From positions 1,860,001 to 1,924,000 of the forward strand of contig NZ_JAKRKC020000002.1 of NCBI RefSeq assembly GCF_022664455.2: 64,000 bases of DNA, in the 5' to 3' direction. Shown here piece by piece: positions 17,330 to 26,922 of the stretch. This DNA is from Actinomadura luzonensis. Its GTDB lineage: Bacteria; Actinomycetota; Actinomycetes; Streptosporangiales; Streptosporangiaceae. The notes under the pieces are model-generated. The model searched no databases. It was not told the origin of the DNA and worked only from the letters and a program-made list of their open reading frames with translations. Position 1 is the stretch's first letter; the number at the start of each line of letters is the position of its first letter. A program made the position numbers and the translations under genes.

Positions 17330-17540
17330 GGATGGGGGTGGCGCGGTGGCGGTGGCGGTGGCGCGGCCATGGCGGTGGCGCGGTGGCGGTGGCGGTGGCG
17401 CAGCCATGGCGGTGGCGCGGCCATGGCGGTGGCAGTGGACGGGAGCAGTGGACGGGAGCAGTGGACGGGAGCAGTGGACGGTAAGGGTGGCGGTGGGGGT
17501 GGGGATGGCGGTGGGGGTAGGGATGGCGGTGGGGGTGGGT
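17330..17540. repeat. Composite simple-sequence repeats (GGTGGC)n, 13-bp and ~18-bp units
   Basis: From about 17336 to 17432 the plus strand is mostly GGTGGC and GCGGCCAT units. At 17433-17481 there are three full copies and one partial copy of the 13-mer CAGTGGACGGGAG. From 17486 to 17540 an 18-bp unit GATGGCGGTGGGGGTAGG recurs. The array abuts the stop codon of the IclR gene. The frames through it code only for repeat peptides. Confidence 0.8.
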
Positions 17541-18307
17541 CAGCGGATGCCTTCTCTGCGCAGTGTGGCGGCGAGCTTGCGGGTGTGCTTGATCACCGCG
17601 TCCGTCGCCCGTTCGACGTCCGCGGGCGGCAGCCCCGCGGGCATCGAGCAGCTGATCGCGTCCGTGGCGGGGATGCGGTAGTCGACGGCCACCGCCACGC
17701 AGGCGACCCCGGGCGTGCCCTGCTCGCGCTCGTAGGACCAACCCCTGGTGCGCACCTGGTCCAGCTCGCCGGTGAGCTTGGCGAGGTCGGTGATCGAGTG
17801 CTCGGTCAGCCCCTGCAGCGGGTCGGGGAGCAGGGCCACGACCTCGTCGTCGGTGAGCTGGGCGAGCAGGACCTGGCCGAGCGCGGTCACGTGGGCGGGC
17901 AGCCGCCGGCCCACCCGCGGGATGACGTGCGCGGCCTCGCGCGACTCTCGGGTGGCGAGGTAGAGCACGTGCGCGCCGTCCCTGCGGGCGAAGTGCACGG
18001 TCTGCCCGATCTCGTCCCGCAGGTCCTCCAGGGTCTCCTGGGCGAACGGCAGCGCCGGGTCCTTGTCAAGGTACGCCGTCCCGGTCAGCAGCGCGTGCGG
18101 CCCGATGCCGAACGCCGACCGGCCCGAGTCGGTCTCGACCCAGTTGAGCTCGACCAGGGTCCGCATGAGGGCGTGCAGGCTGCTGCGCGGGAAACCCGTG
18201 CGCTGCTGGAGCTCCGACAGTGTCAGGTTCTCGTGCGACTCGGCCAGCGCTTCGAGGATGCGTACGGTCCGTTCCGCGGACTTGACCAGCTGGGGCTCCA
18301 TGCTCAT
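17540..18307 (-). CDS. IclR family transcriptional regulator
   Basis: A 255-residue regulator. The N-terminal winged helix-turn-helix spans about residues 8-70 (SAERTVRILEALAE, then LTLSELQQRTGFPRSSLHALMRTL), and the IclR effector-binding domain follows (GQTVHFARRDGAHVLYLA, PAHVTALGQVLLAQL, then CVAVAVDYRIPATDAISCSMPAG). I place the start at ATG 18307, with GAGATGGG upstream; ATG 18301 is equally possible and the frame is open to 18340. The putative operator at 18351-18366 directly upstream suggests autoregulation. The same motif near the catabolic and transport genes makes this the likely master repressor or activator of the uronate cluster, responding to a pathway sugar acid. Confidence 0.9.
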   Translation of the reverse strand: MSMEPQLVKSAERTVRILEALAESHENLTLSELQQRTGFPRSSLHALMRTLVELNWVETDSGRSAFGIGPHALLTGTAYLDKDPALPFAQETLEDLRDEIGQTVHFARRDGAHVLYLATRESREAAHVIPRVGRRLPAHVTALGQVLLAQLTDDEVVALLPDPLQGLTEHSITDLAKLTGELDQVRTRGWSYEREQGTPGVACVAVAVDYRIPATDAISCSMPAGLPPADVERATDAVIKHTRKLAATLRREGIR

Positions 18308-18350
18308 CCCATCTCGATGACCCGATATCACATCCAGCATACGGGACGAC

Positions 18351-18366
18351 GTCCATATACGTGGAC
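18351..18366. promoter_or_regulatory. Putative IclR operator, site B
   Basis: GTCCATATACGTGGAC has perfect 5-bp arms (GTCCA/TGGAC). It lies between the IclR gene (start 18307) and the end of the importer permease gene (18369), and is the most symmetric of three related sites in this cluster. Confidence 0.7.
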
Positions 18367-18368
18367 GT

Positions 18369-19225
<857 letters not shown>

Positions 19226-19229
<4 letters not shown>

Positions 19230-20155
19230 GCCGGCTGCCTCCTGCGCATCATCTGCACGATCACCGTGAGCACGAGCGTGGCCAGGAACAGCACGATCCC
19301 GCCCGCGGACGCCACGCCCAGCTCGTTCTTCTGGAAGCCGAGCTTGTAGATGAGCGTCATCAGCACCTCCGAGGAGCCGTTCGGGCCGCCGTTGGTGAGC
19401 ACGTAGACCTCGACGAAGACGCGCAGCCCGCGGATGGCCGCGAGCGTGAACAGGATCCAGAACACCGGCCGCAGCGCGGGCAGCGTGATGTGCCGCAGCC
19501 GCCGCCAGGTGGAGGCCCCGTCCACGGCCGCCGCCTCGTAGAGCGTGCGGTCCACGCCGACCAGCCCGGCCAGGAAGATCATCATGTCGTACGGGGTGCC
19601 GCGCCAGACGCTCATCAGCATGATCGACCACAGCGAGGAGTGCTCGCTGGCCAGCCAGGGCTGGGGATCGATGCCGGCCCAGCCGATGATGACGTTCAGC
19701 ATCCCGCTGTCGGCCGGGTGGAACATGATCCGCCACACCTCGGCCACCGCCGCCATCGTGGTCACGACCGGCAGGAACGCCGCCGTCCGGACGAACCACA
19801 GGTAGCGGGCCGGGCCCTCGATGAGCAGCGCGAAGCCGAGACCCAGCACGATCGAGCCGACCGTGGTGCCGAGCGCCAGCACCACGGAGTGCCAGATCGC
19901 TCCGGCGAACTCGTCGTCGGTGATGATCGTGGCGTAGTTGTCGACGCCGACCCACTCGTCGCCGAGGAACGTCTGGACCTTGAAGAAGCTCTTCCACAGG
20001 CCCACGAACATCGGGATGAACTTGAAGTACAGGAACAGCAGCAGCGCGGGCGCCAGGAACAGCCAGGCGACCAGCGGCCCCCGCCACCGCGCCTGCTTGG
20101 CGCGGCGACGAGGGGGCGCGGTGGGGGCTCCCGCCCGGGTGACGGTCGTGGTCAT
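19226..20155 (-). CDS. Carbohydrate ABC transporter permease (MalF-type)
   Basis: A 309-residue permease with a basic, proline-rich cytoplasmic N-terminus (about residues 1-25) followed by six likely membrane helices. The EAA loop is LYEAAAVDGASTWRRLRHITLPAL-like at about residues 205-228. It is coupled to the binding protein gene upstream by a 4-bp ATGA overlap (20152-20155) and to the second permease downstream. It acts in the cytoplasmic membrane as one half of the CUT1 sugar translocation channel. Confidence 0.9.
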
Positions 20156-21462
20156 GACGCTTTCTGGTTCTGCAGTTCCTGGGTGAGCTTGGTGTTCAGC
20201 CCGTCCATGGCCGTCTTGACGTCGGCCGAGCAGTCGGCCCACACGGCGTTGATGGCGTCGGCGGAGGTCTGCCGGATCGGCGCCCAGTTCGGCACCGGCG
20301 GCGCGTAGACGGCGAAGTCGTAGGACTCCTGGAACACCTTCCAGCGCGGGTCCTGCCGCTCGGCGGCCATGTCCACGCCCTTGTTGACCGGCAGCCGGAC
20401 GATGGCGCCGTTGGCGTCCTTGTTCATGCCGATCCGCTGGCCCTCGGGGGAGATGGCGAACTCGGCGAACTTCTTCTGCGCGTCCTGCATCCGCGAGCCG
20501 GCCATGAGGTAGACGTTCTCGCCCTCGCCGAGCGTGCCGGGGCCGCCGGAGGGGCCCTTGGGCACCGGCAGGACCTCGATCTTGTCGGTGCCGATGCTCT
20601 TGACGAAGCGGGCCAGCACGTACGGGCCGACCAGGTAGATGCCGCCCTGGCCCTTCTCGAACACCTCGTGCGTGACGGTCGTGTCGTTGCTGACCGCGCC
20701 CGGGTTGACCGTCTTGGCCTTGCAGAACTGGTCCTGGAGGTACTGGACGGCCTCGACGAACCTCGGGTCGTTCGCGGTGGCGACGTACTTGCCGGGGCCG
20801 TTGGCCTTGAGGAAGTCGCCGCCGTTGGCGTAGATGAGGGAGGAGGCGTACCAGGAGGCGTAGCCGCGCTTGGTGCCGGCGGGGGCGACGAAGCCGCTGG
20901 TGTCCTTCTGGCCGTTGCCGTCGGGGTCCTTCTCGGTGAAGGCGGCGGCCAGCTTGGCGAGGTCCTCCCAGGTCTTCGGCGGCTCCATGCCGACCTTCTC
21001 GCGCCAGTCCTTGCGCACGATCAGGGCGAACGCCTGCGCGGAGAAGGGCGCGCCGTAGTACTTGCCGTCGCTGCCGGCGGCGGCCTGCCAGGCCCGGTCG
21101 GCGAGCTGGTCGGCGCCGGCCAGGGACGATTTGTTCACCTCCTGGAGCCAGCCCTGCGAGTGCATGTTGCCGAGCTGGGCGGTGTCGTTGATGACGATGT
21201 CGGGGAGCTGCCGCTGGGCGGCCTGCTGGTTCAGCTTGGTCTCGAAGTCGTCGAAGAGCGCGACGACCTTGGTCTTGACGCCGCTCGCCTTGGTGAAGGC
21301 GTCGGCGAGTTTCTGCGCGGTCTTGGCGGAGTCGGAATCGGGCGCCTGCCTGATCCAGATCTCCAGGGTGTTGTCCGTGGAACCCGTTCCTCCGGAACCG
21401 CAGCCGGTCACCGTTGCGGCGAGGGTCGCGACGAGCGCCACCCCCAGCAGACGACGTGACAT
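20152..21462 (-). CDS. Extracellular sugar-binding lipoprotein of ABC importer
   Basis: A 436-residue solute-binding protein of the CUT1 type. The signal peptide (MSRRLLGVALVATLAA) ends in a lipobox TVTGC, so the mature protein is anchored at cysteine about 21. The mature part has the family's EIWIRQAPDS opening and typical conserved elements such as QLPDIVINDTAQL, AQAFALIVRKDW and a GQGGIYLVGPYV stretch. It is the first gene of the importer operon. Its upstream region, shared with the divergent uronate dehydrogenase gene, contains operator site C at 21476-21491. The ligand is probably a hexuronate, aldarate or uronate oligosaccharide, by context only. Confidence 0.9.
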   Translation of the reverse strand: MSRRLLGVALVATLAATVTGCGSGGTGSTDNTLEIWIRQAPDSDSAKTAQKLADAFTKASGVKTKVVALFDDFETKLNQQAAQRQLPDIVINDTAQLGNMHSQGWLQEVNKSSLAGADQLADRAWQAAAGSDGKYYGAPFSAQAFALIVRKDWREKVGMEPPKTWEDLAKLAAAFTEKDPDGNGQKDTSGFVAPAGTKRGYASWYASSLIYANGGDFLKANGPGKYVATANDPRFVEAVQYLQDQFCKAKTVNPGAVSNDTTVTHEVFEKGQGGIYLVGPYVLARFVKSIGTDKIEVLPVPKGPSGGPGTLGEGENVYLMAGSRMQDAQKKFAEFAISPEGQRIGMNKDANGAIVRLPVNKGVDMAAERQDPRWKVFQESYDFAVYAPPVPNWAPIRQTSADAINAVWADCSADVKTAMDGLNTKLTQELQNQKAS

Positions 21463-21475
21463 CAGACCGCCTCCC

Positions 21476-21491
21476 GTTCACATACGTGGAC
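21476..21491. promoter_or_regulatory. Putative IclR operator, site C
   Basis: GTTCACATACGTGGAC; its reverse complement differs from site A at only two positions. It lies 14 bp upstream of the binding-protein start codon (21462), inside the divergent promoter region shared with the uronate dehydrogenase gene at 21598. Confidence 0.65.
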
Positions 21492-21597
21492 ATGAGTCAA
21501 AGAGATGAACTCGTGGCTGTGAACGTAACTACGCCATGCATCACGGTCAATATTCAAGGATGTGAATTTCGGACAGAATCGTGTACACCATGGAGTC

Positions 21598-22392
21598 ATG
21601 CGCATTCTCATGACCGGCGCCGCCGGGAAGGTCGGCACCCTGCTCCGCCCGCGGCTCGCCCGCGAGGGCCGCACGCTGCGGCTCTCCGACCTCCAGGCCG
21701 TCGAGACCGGCCCGGGGGAGGAGCAGGTGACCGCCGACCTCGCCGACCCGGCCGCCGTGGCCGAGGCCATGAAAGGCGTGGACGCGGTGATCCACCTGGG
21801 CGGCCAGAGCCGCGAGCACCCCTGGGCCGACATCGTGCACGCCAACATCAACGGCACCCAGGTGCTGCTGGAGGCGGCGCGCGAGGCGGGCGTGCGGCAG
21901 CTCGTGCTCATGGGCAGCCATCACGCGGCGGGCTTCCACACCAGGCCGGCGGGCGGCGAGGACCTGCCGGACTACGCCTTCCCGCGCCCCGACACCTTCT
22001 ACGGCGTCAGCAAGGTCGTCATGGAGGCGCTCGGCAGCCTCTACCACGACCGGTTCGGCATGAACATCACCGTCGTCCGGCTCGGCACCTGCAACGAGGG
22101 CTCGCTCGACACCCGCGGCCTGGCCACCTGGATCTCGCCCGACGACCTGGCCCGCCTGATCGAGGCCGCGCTGGTCGCGCCCGGCTTCCACGTGGTGTGG
22201 GGCGTCTCGGACAACGCCCGCCGCTGGTGGTCGCTGAAGGAGGCCGAGGCCATCGGCTACGTCTCGCGGGACGACTCGGAGCCGCGGGCGGCGGCGCTGA
22301 TCGCCGAGCAGGGCGAGCCCGACCTGTCGGACCCCGTCCACGACCGCGCCGGCGGCGTGTTCACGCTGAAGGAGCTCGGCGGGCGCTGGTGA
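21598..22392 (+). CDS. Uronate dehydrogenase (NAD-dependent SDR)
   Basis: This enzyme oxidises glucuronate or galacturonate to the aldarolactone with NAD+, the first step of oxidative hexuronate breakdown. The 264-residue protein is an extended short-chain dehydrogenase: N-terminal TGAAGKVG nucleotide-binding loop, DLADPAAV, HLGGQS, active-site YGVSK (Tyr about 136, Lys about 140), then RLGTC, TWISPDDL and VVWGVSDN...WW segments that match the uronate dehydrogenase subgroup closely. ATG 21598 is chosen since the Rossmann fold starts immediately; the frame is open to 21562. It is divergent from the importer operon with operator site C between. The lacI-galM pair follows after 94 bp. Confidence 0.87.
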   Translation: MRILMTGAAGKVGTLLRPRLAREGRTLRLSDLQAVETGPGEEQVTADLADPAAVAEAMKGVDAVIHLGGQSREHPWADIVHANINGTQVLLEAAREAGVRQLVLMGSHHAAGFHTRPAGGEDLPDYAFPRPDTFYGVSKVVMEALGSLYHDRFGMNITVVRLGTCNEGSLDTRGLATWISPDDLARLIEAALVAPGFHVVWGVSDNARRWWSLKEAEAIGYVSRDDSEPRAAALIAEQGEPDLSDPVHDRAGGVFTLKELGGRW

Positions 22393-22404
22393 GCCCGCAG
22401 TACG

Positions 22405-22416
22405 GCAACCGGTTGC
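22405..22416. promoter_or_regulatory. Putative LacI operator O1
   Basis: GCAACCGGTTGC is a perfect 12-bp palindrome with the central CG and half-site form expected for LacI-family repressors. It lies 82 bp before the lacI-type start codon, upstream of a TTGACG hexamer at 22424-22429. Confidence 0.75.
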
Positions 22417-22460
22417 ACGAACCTTGACGAGTACAGCGGCGAAGGTCAAGGTTTAGTCTG

Positions 22461-22472
22461 GCAACCGTTTGC
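22461..22472. promoter_or_regulatory. Putative LacI operator O2
   Basis: GCAACCGTTTGC matches O1 in 11 of 12 positions. It ends 14 bp upstream of the regulator start codon, overlapping the likely promoter or early leader. Centre-to-centre spacing from O1 is 56 bp, compatible with cooperative binding or looping. Confidence 0.72.
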
Positions 22473-22486
22473 AAGGGAGGACGGCG

Positions 22487-23449
22487 ATGGCGGCGACGAT
22501 CAAGGACGTGGCGCGCGCCTGCGGCGTGCACGTGTCCACAGTCTCCCGCACCTTCTCCGCACCGCACCTGGTCAATCCTGCCACCAGGAGCCGGGTGCTC
22601 GCCGCGGCCGACGACCTCGGCTACCGCCCCAACCGGGCGGCCCGGGCCCTCACCACCGGCCGCACCTTCAACATGGGCCTCATCGTGGCCGACATCGCCA
22701 ACCCGTTCTTCCCGCCGATCATCAAGGCGGCCCAGGCGCAGGCCAGAGGCCGCGACTACCACGTGTTCGTGGCCGACACCGACGAGGACCCGCGGGTGGA
22801 GGAGGAGCTGATCAGGACGTTCACCAAACAGGTGGACGGCGTCCTGCTGTGCAGCCCCCGCCTGTCCAGCAAGATGATCGAGCGGCTGGCCGAGGACGTG
22901 CCCTTCGTCCTGGTCAACCGCCGCATCAAGGGCATGCCCGCGGTGCTCATGAACGTCGCCCAGGGCGCCAGGCTCGCCCTGGAGCACCTGGCCGGGCTCG
23001 GCCACCGCAGGATCGCGCTCGTGTCCGGCCCCCTCGGGTCGTGGACCAGCAACGAGATGCAGGGCGTCGCCGCCGAGACGCCGGGGCTCGACCTCGTCTT
23101 CTTCGGCCCCAACCAGCCGACCGAGGGAGGCGGCCTGGCCGTGGCCGCCGACGTCGCGGCCTGCGGGGCGAGCGCCGTGCTGGCCTACAACGATCTCGTC
23201 GCGCTCGGCCTCATCGAGGGGCTGGCCGCGATGGACATCGGGGTACCAGACCAGATAAGTGTCATCGGGTTCGACGACATCCTGCCCGGCCGGCTCAACC
23301 GGCCGAAGCTGACCACGGTGGCCATGCCCGCCGCGGCGGCGGGCCGGATGGCCGTCGACCTGTTGCTGCAGTCGGGGGGCGAGGGCGCGACGGTGACCCT
23401 CGACACCGCCCTCATAGTCCGCGAGTCCACGGGAAGGGCACAGAAATGA
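22487..23449 (+). CDS. LacI family transcriptional regulator
   Basis: A 320-residue repressor. The N-terminal helix-turn-helix (ATIKDVARACGVHVSTVSRTF, then VLAAADDLGYRPN) covers about residues 1-50, with the hinge around RPNRAARAL, and the periplasmic-binding-like effector domain follows (IVADIANPFFPPIIKAAQ, DGVLLCSPR, PFVLVNRR, AYNDLVALGLIEGL, SVIGFDDI). ATG 22487 is preceded by GGGAGGA; a TTG at 22469 lies inside operator O2 and is unlikely. Two palindromic operators upstream imply autoregulation. It is coupled by a 4-bp ATGA overlap to the mutarotase gene, so the inducer is probably a sugar processed by this cluster. Confidence 0.93.
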   Translation: MAATIKDVARACGVHVSTVSRTFSAPHLVNPATRSRVLAAADDLGYRPNRAARALTTGRTFNMGLIVADIANPFFPPIIKAAQAQARGRDYHVFVADTDEDPRVEEELIRTFTKQVDGVLLCSPRLSSKMIERLAEDVPFVLVNRRIKGMPAVLMNVAQGARLALEHLAGLGHRRIALVSGPLGSWTSNEMQGVAAETPGLDLVFFGPNQPTEGGGLAVAADVAACGASAVLAYNDLVALGLIEGLAAMDIGVPDQISVIGFDDILPGRLNRPKLTTVAMPAAAAGRMAVDLLLQSGGEGATVTLDTALIVRESTGRAQK

Positions 23450-24390
23450 TCTTTGGAACGCTGCCGTCCGGCGAGCAGGTCGAACAGGTGGAGCTGTCCT
23501 CCGGGCGGCTCCGCGCCGAGGTGCTGACCCTCGGCGCCGTCGTACGCTCCCTGGAGGTGTCGGGCCGCAACGTGGTGCTCGGGCTGGACACCCTGGAGGA
23601 CTACCTCACCCGCAGCCGCTACTTCGGCGCGGTCGTCGGCCGCTACGGCAACCGCATCGCCGGCGCCCGCTTCACCCTCGACGGCGTCGAGCACGCCCTG
23701 CCGGTCAACAACGGCCCCAACAGCCTGCACGGCGGCACCGAGGGCTTCGACTCCAAGGTGTGGGACCTCGTCGAGAGCACCCCCTCGTCCGTCACGCTGC
23801 GGCTGGTCAGCCCCGACGGCGACCAGGGCTACCCGGGCACGCTCACCGCGACGGTGACGTACACGCTGGAGGACGACGCCCTGCGCATCGACTACGCCTG
23901 CGAGAGCGACAAGCCGACGGTCGTCAACCTCACCAACCACTCCTACTTCAACCTCAAGGGCCAGGGCGTCGGCGACGTGCGCGACCACGTCGTGCGGCTC
24001 GCGGCCGAGCACTACCTGCCGGTCGACGACGACAAGATCCCGACCGGCGAGCTGGCCCCGGTCAAGGGCACCCCGTTCGACTTCACCGAGCCGCACGCCC
24101 TCGGCGAGCGCATCGACGGCGCCTACGACCACTGCTTCGTGCTCGACGGCCCCATGAGCGTCACCGCCGGCGGCCTGACCATGGAGGTCACCACCACCGA
24201 GCCGGGCGTGCAGTTCTACTCCGGCAGCATGCTGGACGGCGAGGCCACCCCGTTCGGGCCGTTCGCCGGCATGTGCCTGGAGACCCAGCACTTCCCCGAC
24301 TCGCCGAACCAGCCGCAGTTCCCCTCCACCGTGCTGCGCCCAGGCGAGCTGCGCACCTCCACCACCACCTACCGGTTCACCACTACCTGA
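23446..24390 (+). CDS. galM: Aldose 1-epimerase (mutarotase)
   Basis: Interconverts alpha and beta anomers of aldoses; in this setting it could supply the anomer preferred by uronate dehydrogenase. The 314-residue protein has the galactose mutarotase signatures: GRYGNRIAGARF near residue 64, NNGPNSLHGG with the catalytic histidine near 88, LTNHSYFNL near 162 with the second histidine, and the catalytic glutamate in GMCLETQHFPDSPNQP near 286. ATG 23446 overlaps the lacI stop. The gene end overlaps the convergent osaC gene by 8 bp, a tight junction at the right border of the accessory block. Confidence 0.92.
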   Translation: MIFGTLPSGEQVEQVELSSGRLRAEVLTLGAVVRSLEVSGRNVVLGLDTLEDYLTRSRYFGAVVGRYGNRIAGARFTLDGVEHALPVNNGPNSLHGGTEGFDSKVWDLVESTPSSVTLRLVSPDGDQGYPGTLTATVTYTLEDDALRIDYACESDKPTVVNLTNHSYFNLKGQGVGDVRDHVVRLAAEHYLPVDDDKIPTGELAPVKGTPFDFTEPHALGERIDGAYDHCFVLDGPMSVTAGGLTMEVTTTEPGVQFYSGSMLDGEATPFGPFAGMCLETQHFPDSPNQPQFPSTVLRPGELRTSTTTYRFTTT

Positions 24391-26827
24391 CCTTGCGCAA
24401 CGCGGCCGCGGCCTTGATCACCAGCAGCGCCATGTCGTCGTGCGACGGCTCCTTGGCGAAGGTCTCGACCGCGTGCCGCACCCGCTCGGCGACCGCGTGC
24501 GCGCTCAGGCCCGTGCAGCCCGACAGCAGCCGGGCCAGGCCGTCGCCGTCGTCGAGCAGGCGGTCGCCGTTGCGCCGCTCGGTCACGCCGTCGGTGACGC
24601 ACAGCAGCAGGTCGTCCGGGGCCAGCGTGAAGCTCTCGACGTAGAAGCGGGCGTCGGCCTCGACGCCGAGCAGGAGCTGCGGCGTCGCCACCGGGCGCAC
24701 CGCGCCGTCGGCCCCCAGCAGCAGCGGCGAGGGGTGACCGGCCGAGGCGATCGTGCACAGCGCGCCGCCCTGCGGGAGCGGGGTCAGCTCGCCGCACAGC
24801 AGGCTCAGGAACCGGCCGTCCTCGCCCTCCTCCAGCAGCGCCTGGTTGAGCCGGTCGAAGATGTCGGCCACCGTGTAGTGCTCCTTGGCCAGCAGCCGCA
24901 CCGCGTGCCGGGCCAGGCCGGTGACCGCCGCCGCCTCGGGGCCGCTGCCGCACACGTCGCCGAGGGCGAAGCACCAGTGGTCGGCCACGGTGAACAGGTC
25001 GTAGAAGTCGCCGCCGACGTCGGCGCCCTCCTCGGCGGGCTCGTACACGACGGCCGACTCCAGGCCCGGCATCGGCGTCGCCACCCGCATCGGCAGCAGG
25101 CTGCGCTGCAGCACCCGAGAGGTGGTGGCCTGGCGGGCGTACAGCATGGCCGTGTGCAGGTTGAGGGCCACCAGCCGGCACAGGTCGCCCAGCAGGTCGG
25201 CCAGCTCCAGCGGCAGGGCCGGCTCGGCCCGGCCGATCACCAGCGCGCCGTGCGACCTGCCCTGCGTGAGCAGCGGGAACGACAGCACGCTCTCCTGGCC
25301 GGCGGGCCAGGTCACCTCGTTGAGCGCGGTGCGCGGGATGGCCGGCAACGACTTGCGCAGGTCGGCGTTGTGCCGCTCCTCGCTGTGCCAGACGTGCGCC
25401 AGCCGGGTCATGCCGGCCAGGTCGGTGAGGTAGACCGCGGCCCAGGTGGCGATCTTCGGCACCACGAGCTGCGCGGTCAGCGCCGCGATCAGCTCCTCGT
25501 CGTGCACCCCGGCCAGCAGCTCGCCCGCCTCCGCCAGGAACGACAGCCGCCCCCGGTGCGCGCGGTCCTGCTCGGCGAGCCGCTCGCGCTGCACCGGAAC
25601 CGCCACCTGGTCGGCGATGTGCTGCAGGCTCACCGTCAGCTCCTCGTCGAAGCAGCCGGGCTCCGCCGCCGTCACCACGAGATAGCCCGTCACCTCGCCG
25701 GACACCAGCAGCGGCGCGCACGCCAGCGACCGCGCCCGCAGCCGCCCGGCCAGCTCCACGTCGCCCGCCAGCAGGTCCTCCACCAGCGTCGGGGCCCGGC
25801 GGCCGGGCCGGAACACCCCGGTCGCCAGCACCCCGACCAGACCCGCCGTCGTCCCCGCGGCCGCCGCCACCCCGAAGCGGCAGCCGCCGTCGGCGGCCAG
25901 CAGCACGTACGCCGCGTCGCCCCCGCTGGAGACCTGCACGATCCGCGCGATCGTCTCCAGCAGCTCCGAGAACGGCATGTCCTGGTCGAGCAGGTCCTTG
26001 ATGCGGGTGCCCGCCTCCCTGCGCAGCGGCGTGGGCGGCGCCGCCAGCACGAAGCGGTGGTCGGCGGCCACCACCATCCACACCGCCGAGCGCTGCCCCT
26101 TGGGCCGCAGGTGGGAGACGTAGACCGGCACCAGGCTGCCGTCGTAGTGCCGCATGCGGGCCTCGCCCCGCCAGCGGCCGAGGCTCAGCGTGTCGGCCAG
26201 GGCCGGCGCGTACGGGCCGTGCCCCCGCCAGGCCACCAGCTCGTGCAGCGGCATGCCCACCACCTGGTCGGCGCGCCAGCCGAGCAGGTTCTCCGCCTCG
26301 GAGTTCCAGGCCTGCACGACGCCGTCGCGGTCGCACCACAGGACGGCCAGGTGCAGCGACTCGACCGGGGCGGGCACCGGGGCGGGCGCGGGCGTGCCCG
26401 CGAGGTCCTGCGGCTCGCAGGTGTCGGTCAGCTCGATGCGCACCCAGACCCGTTTGGCGGTGCGGGTGTAGGTGACGCCCCAGGCGTCGGCCAGCATGCC
26501 CGCCAGCGCCAGCCCGCGCCCCGAGGCGCGCATGGCCTCCATGGGCGCCGGGTCGGCGGTGTCGATGAACTTGGCCGGGTGGTGGTCGTCTACCTCGATC
26601 TCCAGCCGCGCCGGGCTGGACTCCACGTCCAGGCGGCACGTCAGCTCGATGCCGGTGCCCGCGTGGACCACGGCGTTCGTGACGAGCTCGCTGGTCAGGA
26701 GCACGGCGTCCTCGGCGAGGTGGCCGAGGCGCCACTCACCGAGCACCTGGCGCACGAACTTGCGCGCGTGCGCCGGGGCATGGGGGGTCCCGTCGAAGGC
26801 GGTGCTCGACACCCGGGTCGTGTCCAC
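24383..26827 (-). CDS. osaC: OsaC-like multidomain protein: RsbW-type kinase, PAS, GAF, PP2C phosphatase
   Basis: An 814-residue cytoplasmic regulator. Domains in order: HATPase_c_2 anti-sigma-kinase-like domain (about residues 10-135; LVTNAVVHAG and GRGLALAG motifs), PAS (about 150-260; WCDRDGVVQAWNSEAENLLGW-like), two GAF-like regions (about 270-420 and 430-580), and a SpoIIE/PP2C phosphatase (about 590-805; DVGGDFYDLF, GDVCGSGPEAA, VTDGVTERR, HDDMALLV). In Streptomyces coelicolor, OsaC with this architecture lies divergent to osaA and modulates SigB after osmotic stress; the same arrangement here supports the name. Anti-sigma and phosphatase activities in one chain suggest control of a partner-switching cascade. 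The metal-binding aspartates are present. Confidence 0.88.
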   Translation of the reverse strand: MDTTRVSSTAFDGTPHAPAHARKFVRQVLGEWRLGHLAEDAVLLTSELVTNAVVHAGTGIELTCRLDVESSPARLEIEVDDHHPAKFIDTADPAPMEAMRASGRGLALAGMLADAWGVTYTRTAKRVWVRIELTDTCEPQDLAGTPAPAPVPAPVESLHLAVLWCDRDGVVQAWNSEAENLLGWRADQVVGMPLHELVAWRGHGPYAPALADTLSLGRWRGEARMRHYDGSLVPVYVSHLRPKGQRSAVWMVVAADHRFVLAAPPTPLRREAGTRIKDLLDQDMPFSELLETIARIVQVSSGGDAAYVLLAADGGCRFGVAAAAGTTAGLVGVLATGVFRPGRRAPTLVEDLLAGDVELAGRLRARSLACAPLLVSGEVTGYLVVTAAEPGCFDEELTVSLQHIADQVAVPVQRERLAEQDRAHRGRLSFLAEAGELLAGVHDEELIAALTAQLVVPKIATWAAVYLTDLAGMTRLAHVWHSEERHNADLRKSLPAIPRTALNEVTWPAGQESVLSFPLLTQGRSHGALVIGRAEPALPLELADLLGDLCRLVALNLHTAMLYARQATTSRVLQRSLLPMRVATPMPGLESAVVYEPAEEGADVGGDFYDLFTVADHWCFALGDVCGSGPEAAAVTGLARHAVRLLAKEHYTVADIFDRLNQALLEEGEDGRFLSLLCGELTPLPQGGALCTIASAGHPSPLLLGADGAVRPVATPQLLLGVEADARFYVESFTLAPDDLLLCVTDGVTERRNGDRLLDDGDGLARLLSGCTGLSAHAVAERVRHAVETFAKEPSHDDMALLVIKAAAALRKVR

Positions 26828-26865
26828 TCTGCGTCCTAGAACCTCACTCGATGTGGCAGTTCGGT

Positions 26866-26878
26866 CACTCTCAGAGTG
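26866..26878. promoter_or_regulatory. Palindrome between osaC and osaA
   Basis: CACTCTCAGAGTG is a perfect 6-1-6 palindrome in the divergent osaC/osaA promoter region, flanked by direct GTGGCAG copies at 26853 and 26876. A candidate operator for osmotic control; the binding protein is unknown. If osaA started at 26851 this motif would lie within the coding region. Confidence 0.5.
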
Positions 26879-26922
26879 GCAGAATGGCGCCGTTGATACG
26901 TCCAGTTGTGAAGAAGGCCGCC

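Noticed and set aside
24440..26839. A 799-residue plus-strand frame opposite osaC
   Set aside because: Antisense frame of low-complexity Arg/Gln/Gly/His composition; osaC on the other strand has five recognisable domains.
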